A stretch of DNA of 64,000 bases from Rhodococcus sp. 14-2483-1-2 (lineage in GTDB: Bacteria > Actinomycetota > Actinomycetes > Mycobacteriales > Mycobacteriaceae): positions 124,001 through 188,000 of the forward strand of contig NZ_NPFW01000008.1 of assembly GCF_002259405.1 (NCBI RefSeq), given 5' to 3'. The notes beneath the pieces were generated by a model, which saw nothing but the letters and a program-made list of their open reading frames with translations, ran no database searches and was not told where the DNA came from. The first letter of the stretch is position 1. The number at the start of each line of letters is the position of its first letter. Of the stretch, positions 25,972-33,309 are shown piece after piece. A program made the position numbers and the translations under genes.

Positions 25972-28436
25972 CTGCTCGCCGCCTTCAACTCGACCGTCAT
26001 CGTCAGCCCGCCGCCGACGGTGTTCGATGCCGTGACGGTACCGCCCATCGCCCGCACGAATCCCCGCACCACCGACAACCCGAGCCCGACGCCCACCGAA
26101 TTGTCGCGGTCACCGAGGCGCTGGAACGCGTCGAACATGGTCTCCTCGGTTCCCTCGGTGATGCCGGGTCCGTGGTCGGCGACGGAGATACTCGCCCGTT
26201 CGCCGTGCGCGGCGGCACTGACGGTGATGTCGCCGACGGGGGCGTAGCGGGCACTGTTGTTCACCAGATTCGCGAGCACCCGTTCGAGCAGACCCGGGTC
26301 GGCCAGTACCTCGACATCGCCCACCTCGACGCGTACTCGGTCGTCCGCTCCGACCAACGCGCCCCTGAGCACGTCGTCGACGAACACAGGCCGCAGGCTC
26401 GGCTGCACCACACCGGCCTGCAACCGCGAGGAGTCGAGCAGATTGCTCACCAGAGCGGTCAGCTGATCGGCAGACTCGTCGATGGTGGCCAGCAACTCGT
26501 CGGTGTCCTCGGCCGAGAACTGGACATCGGTGCTGCGCAGAGACGAGGACGCCGCCTTGACCGCCGACAGTGGCGTCCGCAGATCGTGGCTGACGGCCGA
26601 GAGCAATGCTCGACGCAACGCGTCGGCCTCGGCGAGAGCGTTGGCGCGGCTGGCTTCCTCGGCGAGGCGCGCCTGCCGGACCATGCCGGCGGCCTGATTG
26701 GCCACTGCGGCGAGTACTCGCCGATCGTGCGCGTGTGTGCGTTCGCCGACGAGCAACAACGTGAAGTCGCCTGCGTCGACCTCGGTGTCCGCCCCGGCTC
26801 GATCGACAGGAGCCTGCGCACCCGCGCTACCCACGATCGATCCGGACTGGTTGTCCCACAGCGCTACCCCGCTCTGCCGGTACGTTTCGCGGGCGCGTTC
26901 GAGCAGTGCGGTCAGGTCCGCGCCGCGCAACACCGAGCCGGCGAACAGCGTCAACAGTTCGGCCTCCTGCGTCGCCCGGCGTGCCTGACGCGTCCGCCGG
27001 GCGGCAGCGTCGACGAGGGCTGCGACGGCGACGGCGACGAGGAGCAGTACGACGGTGACGACGAAGTTGTCGGGCTCGGCGATGGTGAGGCTGTATCTGG
27101 GGGTGGTGAAGAAGTAGTTCAGCAGGAAGCCCGCGATCAACGCCGAGAGCGCCGCCGGCGCAACCCCTCCCAGCAGCGCGACGCACAGCACCACCATGAA
27201 GAACAGGGCGCTCTCGCCGCTCGAGTCGAAGTCGGGCCCGACCGTGCTCAGCACTGCCGCGGCCAGGCAGGGCACCAGTACAGCGGCAACCCACGCAAGA
27301 ATGCGGCGCCGTCCCGAGTCGACCTGCACTCCCCGTCGCCGAGCCTGCTCGGCGTGAGTGACCATGTGCACGTCGATCTTTCCCGAGTTCTGCACCACTG
27401 CCGCGCCGATTCCCTCGTCCAGGATTCGCGCCGCGCGGGACCTTCTCGAGGTGCCGATCACCAGCTGGGTCGCGTTCACGCCGCGGGCAAAGTCGAGCAG
27501 GGTCGACGGCACGTCGTCACCGACAACGCTGTGCACGCTGGCACCGAGGCCGGAGGCGAGCGTGCGGACCGAGCCCATCTGCGGTGCCGAGACGCCCATC
27601 AGCCCGTCACCGCGGACGATGTGCAGCACCATCAGTTCTGCACTGGACTTCGAGGCGATCCGACTCGCTCGGCGGAGCAGGGTTTCCGATTCCGGGCCGC
27701 CGGTCACTGCCACCACCACGCGCTCGCGGGCCTCCCACGTGTCGGTGATGCGATTGTCCTTGCGGTACTTCACCAGTGCCGCGTCGACCTGATCGGCGAT
27801 CCACAGCAGCGCGAGCTCGCGCAGAGCGGTGAGGTTGCCGCCGCGGAAGTAGTTGCTCAGTGCCGCGTCGACCTTCTCGGCGGCGTAGACGTTGCCGTGC
27901 CGCAACCTACTGCGCAACGCCTCGGGGGTGATGTCGACCAACTCGACCTCGTCGGCGGCTCGAACGACGCTGTCGGGCACCGTCTCCCGTTGCGGCGCTC
28001 CGGTGATCTGCTGCACCACGTCGTTGAGCGATTCGAGGTGCTGCACGTTGAGGGTGGAGATGACGTCGATACCCGCGTCGAGGAGCACCTCGACGTCCTG
28101 CCACCGCTTGCCGTGCACGCTCCCCGGGGTGTTGGTGTGCGCCAGTTCGTCGACGAGCACCACCTGCGGCTTTCGGGCCAGGACGGCGTCGAGATCGAGT
28201 TCCTGCGCCGAGGAACCGCGATAGTTCACGGTCGCCATCGGCAGCACTTCGATGCCGTCGAGTGCGTCGATCGTCCGCGCTCGGCCGTGTGTCTCGACCA
28301 CCGCGGCCACGACGTCGCAGCCTCGGCTGCGCAATCGGTGCGCCTCGCCGAGCATGGCGAAGGTCTTGCCGACGCCGGGTGCTGCGCCGAGGTAGATCCT
28401 CAGCTCACCCCTGTCCGCCACAGCCTGTCTCCTCAC
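25968..28436 (-). CDS. kdpD: KdpD-type sensor histidine kinase
   Basis: 822 residues with the full KdpD layout. The N-terminal KdpD domain has the Walker-type LGAAPGVGKTFAMLGEAHRL, DELAHTNTPG and KRWQDVEVLLDAGIDV. A universal-stress-like domain is at about 230-350, four membrane helices at about 375-475, then a GAF-like linker. The kinase core has the H-box SAVSHDLRTPLSAVKAA, then N (NLVNNSARYAP), G1 (SVADHGPGI) and G2 (GVGLGLSVVRGF). The start at 28436 lies 13 bp after the Asp23-like gene, so sigma-Asp23-kdpD-kdpE may be one transcript. Confidence 0.95.
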   Translation of the reverse strand: MRRQAVADRGELRIYLGAAPGVGKTFAMLGEAHRLRSRGCDVVAAVVETHGRARTIDALDGIEVLPMATVNYRGSSAQELDLDAVLARKPQVVLVDELAHTNTPGSVHGKRWQDVEVLLDAGIDVISTLNVQHLESLNDVVQQITGAPQRETVPDSVVRAADEVELVDITPEALRSRLRHGNVYAAEKVDAALSNYFRGGNLTALRELALLWIADQVDAALVKYRKDNRITDTWEARERVVVAVTGGPESETLLRRASRIASKSSAELMVLHIVRGDGLMGVSAPQMGSVRTLASGLGASVHSVVGDDVPSTLLDFARGVNATQLVIGTSRRSRAARILDEGIGAAVVQNSGKIDVHMVTHAEQARRRGVQVDSGRRRILAWVAAVLVPCLAAAVLSTVGPDFDSSGESALFFMVVLCVALLGGVAPAALSALIAGFLLNYFFTTPRYSLTIAEPDNFVVTVVLLLVAVAVAALVDAAARRTRQARRATQEAELLTLFAGSVLRGADLTALLERARETYRQSGVALWDNQSGSIVGSAGAQAPVDRAGADTEVDAGDFTLLLVGERTHAHDRRVLAAVANQAAGMVRQARLAEEASRANALAEADALRRALLSAVSHDLRTPLSAVKAASSSLRSTDVQFSAEDTDELLATIDESADQLTALVSNLLDSSRLQAGVVQPSLRPVFVDDVLRGALVGADDRVRVEVGDVEVLADPGLLERVLANLVNNSARYAPVGDITVSAAAHGERASISVADHGPGITEGTEETMFDAFQRLGDRDNSVGVGLGLSVVRGFVRAMGGTVTASNTVGGGLTMTVELKAASR

Positions 28437-28449
28437 CCGGCCGGTACAG

Positions 28450-28908
28450 CTAGCGCTCCTCGATGTCGTCGACGCGTATCTCGACGACGTCGCGCCCGAG
28501 GGTGACGCCCAACAGGTCCGACACGGTACCGATCGCGATGGTCGCCAGCTCGTCTCCGGCGGCCTGCAGGTCGTCGCCGTACACCCCGATCACCGCGACG
28601 AACAGACCGATGCAGGCGTGGTCGTCGAGATCGAGGTCGATCTCGGTCGGCTGTGCGCCGTGCACGCCTGCCAGCGCACGGCGAAGCGTCGTCTTGACGA
28701 TGTGGTCGCTGACCCGCAGCGAGTCCTCCGGTCCGGCCGTGGAGCCGGAGGGGAACGCGCTGTCGATCGGCCACGTGCGTCTGGTGGTGTTGCGTACCTT
28801 CGAGATGATGGACGCGCTGATGTCCACCCAATTGGGTTCCTGCGGTGCGTCCCGAAGTTCGGTGGCAGCACGCGCGAGAACCGAGTCCGGCTCTAGTGGG
28901 TTCGCCAT
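28450..28908 (-). CDS. Asp23/Gls24-like protein in the anti-sigma position
   Basis: 152 residues. Hydrophilic, no membrane segment. The C-terminal half (VSDHIVKTTLRRALAGVHGAQPTEIDLDLDDHACIGLFVAVIGVYGDDLQ, ending VEIRVDDIEER) has the alternating pattern and the terminal 'V-x-V-DDI' of Asp23-type domains seen in the divergent operon. The start at 28908 overlaps the end of the ECF sigma gene by 16 bases, the slot where an anti-sigma factor normally sits. No zinc-binding anti-sigma HxxxCxxC motif is visible. A role in controlling the sigma factor is a guess from position. Confidence 0.65.
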   Translation of the reverse strand: MANPLEPDSVLARAATELRDAPQEPNWVDISASIISKVRNTTRRTWPIDSAFPSGSTAGPEDSLRVSDHIVKTTLRRALAGVHGAQPTEIDLDLDDHACIGLFVAVIGVYGDDLQAAGDELATIAIGTVSDLLGVTLGRDVVEIRVDDIEER

Positions 28909-29450
28909 GTTGCCAACCTTTCGCTCAATGTTGCTCGTGCTCTGGTCAACTGACCACGTACTGCTCCGGCGGACAGGGTCATGATCGCCCCGATCTCGGG
29001 GTGCGTCAGGCCTTCCACCTCGCGAAGCAGCCAGCAGGCCCGCTGCCGGTAGGGCAGCTCGGCGAGCGCTGTGCCCAGCTCGGTCATGAAGCTGTCGGCT
29101 TCGACATCCGCCTCGGGATCACTGCCCGCGCCGGTGCTCTTTCGCTCGAATACCCAATCTTCTGCGGGCGGAACGCTGCGACGGCGTCGATGATCGATCA
29201 CCTTGTGCGAGACCAACGAGAACAACCATGTTCGCAGAGCCGAGTCACCACGAAAGTTGTCGAGGCCCTTCCACGCTGCCACGAAGGCGTCCTGCACCAC
29301 CTCCTCGGCTGCACCTTGATCGGACAACATGTTCCGCGCGTACCGGAACATCTCCGGGCCGTAGCGCCGAACGATCTCCTCGAACGCATCCGTCTCGCCG
29401 AGCGCGGCTGCGCCGACGAGTACGCGGTCCGATGCATCAACCCACTCCAT
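28893..29450 (-). CDS. ECF RNA polymerase sigma factor
   Basis: 185 residues. Region 2 (about 20-90): FEEIVRRYGPEMFRYARNMLSDQGAAEEVVQDAFVAAWKGL and FRGDSALRTWLFSLVSHKVIDHRRRR. Region 4 (about 125-180): LAELPYRQRACWLLREVEGLTHPEIGAIMTLSAGAVRGQLTRARATL. It is divergent from the Asp23 operon with a 119-bp spacer, and its downstream gene encodes an Asp23-like protein, so this sigma factor is a good candidate to drive the envelope-stress operon. The spacer has a repeated GACGTA (about 29462 and 29474). Confidence 0.92.
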   Translation of the reverse strand: MEWVDASDRVLVGAAALGETDAFEEIVRRYGPEMFRYARNMLSDQGAAEEVVQDAFVAAWKGLDNFRGDSALRTWLFSLVSHKVIDHRRRRSVPPAEDWVFERKSTGAGSDPEADVEADSFMTELGTALAELPYRQRACWLLREVEGLTHPEIGAIMTLSAGAVRGQLTRARATLSERLATWRTH

Positions 29451-29569
29451 CGAGCCCCCAGACGTAATCTATGACGTAGCTCACTTTATTGGTACGTGCG
29501 TTTCGGCGATCGAGCTACGACCAACTCCTGACACACACTCTGCACGACACTCAACGAAGAGAGGCATTC

Positions 29570-30061
29570 ATGAGCTCCACGACGGACACCAAGGCAACCG
29601 TATCCGCAACCGGCGAAGGCAAGACCGACATCACCACCAAGTCGGATTCCGTGCTCGTCAGTTCGCAGGGCCGCACCACCATTGCCGACACCGTCGTCTC
29701 CAAGATCGCCGGTATCGCCACCCGTGAGGTTCAGGGAGTGCATGCCGTCGGCGGCGGAGCGAGCCGCGCGATCGGAGCCCTCCGTGAGCGCATCCCCGGC
29801 GCACGCGTCAACCAGTCGCAGGGCGTTTCGGTGGAGGTCGGCGAGCGTCAGGCAGCCGTCGACATCGACATCGTCGCCGACTACGGCGTCTCGATCGCAG
29901 ACCTCGCGGCAGGCATCCGTCGCAACGTCATCAACGCCGTCGAGCGCATGACCGGTCTCGAGGTCACCGAGGTCAACATCGTCGTCCACGACATCTACCT
30001 CGACGACGGCTCGGACGACGACGACACCGCCACCGAGCCCGCCACCACCCGAGTGCAGTGA
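29570..30061 (+). CDS. Asp23/Gls24-family envelope stress protein
   Basis: 163 residues. After a polar, probably disordered 30-residue N-terminus, the Asp23 domain runs from about 35 to 145: GRTTIADTVVSKIAGIATREVQGVHAVG, then VEVGERQAAVDIDIVADYGVSIADLAAGIRRNVINAVERMTGLEVTEVNIVVHDIYL. The C-terminus is acidic (DDGSDDDD). GAGAGGC precedes the ATG at 29570. First gene of a seven-gene operon with three Asp23-type soluble proteins and three membrane proteins. In Staphylococcus, Asp23 is tethered to the membrane by AmaP; two AmaP-like genes are at the operon's end. Confidence 0.92.
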   Translation: MSSTTDTKATVSATGEGKTDITTKSDSVLVSSQGRTTIADTVVSKIAGIATREVQGVHAVGGGASRAIGALRERIPGARVNQSQGVSVEVGERQAAVDIDIVADYGVSIADLAAGIRRNVINAVERMTGLEVTEVNIVVHDIYLDDGSDDDDTATEPATTRVQ

Positions 30062-30348
30062 CCGATCCGCACATGACGGAACGTGACAGGTCCGAGGACA
30101 TCGCCGACGCCGTTCTGGCGATCGACGGTGTCGTCGGCCTGCACGGAGGCATGTTCGGCGAAGCCGCTACGTACCTGCCCGGACGCCGGATCGCCGGCAT
30201 TCGAATCGGGGAGGACGGAACCGAGGTTCACGTCACTCTCGAATTCGGGGTTGCGGTACGTGAGACCGCCGACGCCGTGCGTCGCACAGTAGCGACGATG
30301 GTCGACGGGCCCGTGCACGTCACCGTCGAGGACATTGTGCGAGTCTGA
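30058..30348 (+). CDS. Asp23-type protein, short form
   Basis: 96 residues. The core is EDIADAVLAIDGVVGLHGGMFGEAATYLPGRRIAGIRIGEDGTEVHVTLEFGVAVRETADAVRRTVATMV, ending VHVTVEDIVRV, so it is an Asp23-like domain without the N-terminal extension. The GTG at 30058 overlaps the previous stop (GTGA). A second in-frame ATG lies four codons later. The acidic loops and V-x-V-ED ending match the partner protein, suggesting hetero-oligomers, which is inference. Confidence 0.85.
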   Translation: MTDPHMTERDRSEDIADAVLAIDGVVGLHGGMFGEAATYLPGRRIAGIRIGEDGTEVHVTLEFGVAVRETADAVRRTVATMVDGPVHVTVEDIVRV

Positions 30349-30352
30349 CCAG

Positions 30353-30637
30353 GTGAACGAGCATGCAGCGCACGACCGAGCCGCCGCGTACAAGGCGGCT
30401 CGGCGCGCTGTGGCACGCGAACACCACCCCGATATCGGTGGGGATCCGGCCCAGTACATGGCCGAACTCGCCGCCGTCGACCGACGATTCGCGGTGCTGC
30501 CCTCGGCCCCTGCCAACGCAGCGAGTGCGCCGACGGCGTTCCGCGCGTCCTCGATTCCGTCCCCGATACGCACACTTCCCAAGCGGATCGCTCGCATCCG
30601 CAAACGCGTCACCAGGCGCAACTACTTCGAACTCTGA
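30353..30637 (+). CDS. Small J-domain-like protein with an HPD motif
   Basis: 94 residues. The first half reads AAYKAARRAVAREHHPDIGGDPAQYMAELAAVDRRFAVL, matching helix II, the invariant HPD loop and helix III of DnaJ J-domains, though helix I is short or missing. The rest is basic (SPIRTLPKRIARIRKRVTRRNYFEL). The GTG at 30353 lies 4 bp after the previous stop. A J-like protein inside an Asp23 operon hints at recruitment of DnaK to the envelope layer, but function is inferred from the motif alone. Confidence 0.65.
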   Translation: MNEHAAHDRAAAYKAARRAVAREHHPDIGGDPAQYMAELAAVDRRFAVLPSAPANAASAPTAFRASSIPSPIRTLPKRIARIRKRVTRRNYFEL

Positions 30638-30652
30638 GTGGAGATCAAGACC

Positions 30653-30832
30653 ATGACCACAGCGACCATCGGTTTGTTCGTGGGACTTCTGCTGGCCATC
30701 GCCGCAGCGGCAGGCGGCTTCACCGGCTTCCTCATCGCCATCGTTCTCGGCGGCCTCGGCTTCTTCGTCGGCCGCTACATCGACGGCGAGCTGGACCTGA
30801 ACTCGATCATGCGTGGTCGCGGTCGTGACTGA
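30653..30832 (+). CDS. Small DUF2273-like membrane protein
   Basis: 59 residues with two hydrophobic helices separated by a Gly/Phe turn (IGLFVGLLLAIAAAAGGF and FLIAIVLGGLGFFVGRYI) and a short polar tail. This size and layout match the small integral membrane proteins that accompany asp23/amaP genes in Gram-positive bacteria. The ATG at 30653 has GTGGAG about 10 bases before it. The tail overlaps the next gene by 8 bases. Confidence 0.75.
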   Translation: MTTATIGLFVGLLLAIAAAAGGFTGFLIAIVLGGLGFFVGRYIDGELDLNSIMRGRGRD

Positions 30833-31205
30833 GACAGTGACGACCGACACGCTCGGGGACGCCGGTCAACGCGGATCGCTGGAGATCAAGCACAAAGCCG
30901 TCGAGCGTCTCGCCGTCCTCGCTGCCCGCAGCACCGACGCGGTCGCCCGACCTCAGCCGGGTCTACGCGTCCTCGGTGGGCGCGATCTGCCCAAGGCCGA
31001 CGTGACGGTCAACGGCTCCCGTGTGCGCGCGCAGGTAGCGGTGGCGGTCACGTGGCCCTCGCCGCTGGCGAAGGTGGCCGCCGACGTCCGTGCCGCCGTG
31101 GCACGGGATCTGTCCGAGCTGGGCATCTACACCGTCGACCGTGTCGACGTCACCGTCCAATGCGTACCCGCCGAGGCCACCCATGAAGAAGGGAGAGTGC
31201 AGTGA
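30825..31205 (+). CDS. Third Asp23-family protein
   Basis: 126 residues. The domain is recognisable: LEIKHKAVERLAVLAARSTDAV, then RDLPKADVTVNGSRVRAQVAVAVTWPSPLAKVAADVRAAVARDLSELGIYTVDRVDVTV. The GTG at 30825 overlaps the previous stop; two further GTG codons upstream in frame (30813, 30819) cannot be excluded. Part of the Asp23 operon; overlaps the next gene by 4 bases. Confidence 0.85.
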   Translation: MTETVTTDTLGDAGQRGSLEIKHKAVERLAVLAARSTDAVARPQPGLRVLGGRDLPKADVTVNGSRVRAQVAVAVTWPSPLAKVAADVRAAVARDLSELGIYTVDRVDVTVQCVPAEATHEEGRVQ

Positions 31206-31744
31206 TCGAGAAGGCAGGCAAGAAGCCGGTGGCGAACCCCACCGCAGCCGTACCCGCAATCCTGTTCGCACTCGTCCTCATCGGTGCCGGAGTGGTCCTC
31301 GGCCGCGAGGCACTGCTCGCCCTGGGTGCCATCGACGGCCCCGAGTGGGTCGAACCCGCCGCCACGAACCTGGACGGACTCACCGCGCAGCAGTGGATGC
31401 TGCCCGCAGGCATCGCCGCGGTCGTCGTGGGCTTCGTTCTGGTTTTCGCCGCGATCCGCCCCCGTCGGCGCACCCACCGCGCCCTCTCCGAGCAGGACGT
31501 CTGGCTCCGCAAGGGCGACGTAGCAGCCGTTGCCCGCACCGCCGCTCTCGACAGCGTCGGAGTCGATTCTGCGACCGCCAAGGCCGGCAACAAGAAGGTC
31601 ACCGTCGCCGTGTCCACCGTCGCCGGCACTGACACCTCGGAGCTGAAGTCCTCCGTCGTCACCTCCGTGGACGACGCCCTCCGCCCACTCGCGTCGGCTC
31701 CCAAGGTCCGCACCCGAGTGCGAACGACAGGACAACCATCGTGA
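31202..31744 (+). CDS. AmaP-like membrane protein (DUF6286-type)
   Basis: 180 residues. Two hydrophobic segments (about 13-40, AAVPAILFALVLIGAGVVLG; and about 67-90, AGIAAVVVGFVLVFAAI) flank an extracytoplasmic loop. They are followed by a basic stop-transfer RPRRR and a cytosolic C-terminal Asp23-like domain. This is the anchor architecture of AmaP-type proteins. The GTG at 31202 overlaps the preceding stop, as for every junction in this part of the operon. Confidence 0.8.
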   Translation: MIEKAGKKPVANPTAAVPAILFALVLIGAGVVLGREALLALGAIDGPEWVEPAATNLDGLTAQQWMLPAGIAAVVVGFVLVFAAIRPRRRTHRALSEQDVWLRKGDVAAVARTAALDSVGVDSATAKAGNKKVTVAVSTVAGTDTSELKSSVVTSVDDALRPLASAPKVRTRVRTTGQPS

Positions 31745-32319
31745 AACGCGCCACCGCTTCGGTCGACCGAACCAGCACCGCCGTCGTCGGCCTTGCCCTG
31801 ATCGCTCTGGGCGGCGGAGCAATCGCCTGGGAGCGCGGACAGTTTCCCGGCCGCGAACGTCTCGACGCGGCCTTCGTCGACACCGCCGTCGACGCAGGCT
31901 GGTGGCCCTGGGCTCTCGGAGCAGCAGCCATCGTCCTCGTTCTGCTCGGTCTGTGGTGGCTACTCGCCCACCTGCCGCGCCGCTCGGTCGGCACCGTCGC
32001 TTTCGCGTCCACTGCGGATGCAGATGTCGACGGCCGGCTCAGTGTCGACCTGGGAACGGCTGCTCGAAGCGCCGCGAAGTCACTGGCCGCGCACGAAGGT
32101 GTCGTCTCGGCGACCGGTCGTTCGGTGTCCGACCGTGGTCAGAGAGTCGTCGAGATCACCGCGACGCTCGACCCAGCAGTCACGTCACTCGACAAGGTGG
32201 CAAGCGCGGCGGCACAGACCCGCAACGAGATCGTGACGTCGCTGGACGGCACTCCCGCCGCGGTGCGAATCCTCCTGCAATGCGGCAAGTCTCGGAAGCA
32301 GGTCGTTCGCGTCAGCTGA
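31741..32319 (+). CDS. amaP: AmaP-like alkaline shock membrane anchor protein
   Basis: 192 residues. TM1 (about 12-32, STAVVGLALIALGGGAIAW) and TM2 (about 58-78, PWALGAAAIVLVLLGLWWLL) enclose a loop, and a cytosolic domain follows (LSVDLGTAARSAAKSLAAHEGVVSATGRSVSDRGQRVVEIT). The same layout as the previous gene and as staphylococcal AmaP. Last gene of the operon; its end overlaps the convergent phosphodiesterase gene by 8 bases. The two anchors may serve different Asp23 partners. Confidence 0.8.
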   Translation: MKRATASVDRTSTAVVGLALIALGGGAIAWERGQFPGRERLDAAFVDTAVDAGWWPWALGAAAIVLVLLGLWWLLAHLPRRSVGTVAFASTADADVDGRLSVDLGTAARSAAKSLAAHEGVVSATGRSVSDRGQRVVEITATLDPAVTSLDKVASAAAQTRNEIVTSLDGTPAAVRILLQCGKSRKQVVRVS

Positions 32320-33295
32320 CGCTCGAGGAGAACTCGATCTCCCCGATCAACCCATGGTGGTCCGATCCGGGGAGATCGATTCGCTCCAAGGACCGAGCAT
32401 GACCGGTGTTGGTGAGGATATGGTCGATCCCGACGACGGCCGGTGTCCCCTTGTCCGTCGGATACGTGGGAATCAGTCCCATCCCCAATTGCGCTGCGGC
32501 GTCCGAATATCCGGCGTCGAGCAGGTTGCGGAACTTCTTGTGCGAGTACGTCGTGTTGAAGTCGCCGCTGACGATCACCGGACCGCTGCCCGCCGCTGCC
32601 TCCAAATCGTCTCGGAGCGTGTCCAATTCGGCGGTCCAGATATCGGCCGGGGTGATGTAGGCGGGACCGGGATGCACGGCCAGCAGCGTGACCGGCTCGG
32701 AACCGGGGATCTCGACCTCGGTGGCGAGATTCACCGGGCCGTACCCGTCGAGCTCACGGTTGTCCGAGATCGGGAATCGGCTGTAGATTCCGGCCCCACC
32801 GCCGCCTGTCACGTGCGGCTGGAGGTAGCGGTAGGGAAAGAGCTCTTCCATGCCGGCGTCACGCAGACCGATGACCGATGCGTCGGTCAATTCCTGAATC
32901 GTGACGACATCGACGGCGCTGTCGCGGGCCTGCCCGACCACGACAGTCGGATCGGCCAGCCCGATCATCAGATTCGCCTGCATCACGCGCAGTCGTACGC
33001 CGTCGGAGCTCGTGCCGTCCTCGGGTGCCGCGTCCGCAACGTAGAGCGGTGCGTACGCGAATGCGCCTGCAGCGAGCACCAGCGCGGAGACTCCCGCCAG
33101 AACCCAGCGTCGACCGATCAACGCCACCAGGGCAGCGACGACGACGGCGACGAACATCAACGGAGCGAACGACGCGAGCGCGATCAGCACGTTGACCCGG
33201 GTGTCGGTGTAGTAGACGCCCATCGCCACGAGCCCGGTGGCGATGCCCAGAATGGCGATCGTGCCGGTGAGTATTCGTATCCAGGTTCGTCGCAT
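32312..33295 (-). CDS. Endonuclease/exonuclease/phosphatase-family membrane protein
   Basis: 327 residues. Three hydrophobic helices in the first ~95, then an EEP catalytic domain on the far side of the membrane. Motifs: VRLRVMQANLMIG with the metal-site Asn, VVTIQELTD with the catalytic Glu, VSGDFNTTYSH (Asp-Phe-Asn) and the C-terminal GSDHHGLIGEIEF with the catalytic His. Substrate could be a nucleic acid, phosphoester or sphingomyelin-like lipid; the family does not say. The ATG at 33295 was chosen because it starts the first helix. Confidence 0.88.
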   Translation of the reverse strand: MRRTWIRILTGTIAILGIATGLVAMGVYYTDTRVNVLIALASFAPLMFVAVVVAALVALIGRRWVLAGVSALVLAAGAFAYAPLYVADAAPEDGTSSDGVRLRVMQANLMIGLADPTVVVGQARDSAVDVVTIQELTDASVIGLRDAGMEELFPYRYLQPHVTGGGGAGIYSRFPISDNRELDGYGPVNLATEVEIPGSEPVTLLAVHPGPAYITPADIWTAELDTLRDDLEAAAGSGPVIVSGDFNTTYSHKKFRNLLDAGYSDAAAQLGMGLIPTYPTDKGTPAVVGIDHILTNTGHARSLERIDLPGSDHHGLIGEIEFSSSVS

Positions 33296-33309
33296 CAGCC
33301 CGAGAGTAG

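Noticed and set aside
26172..28505. 777-codon rightward open frame opposite kdpD
   Set aside because: kdpD on the minus strand has every motif of the family; the opposite frame has none.
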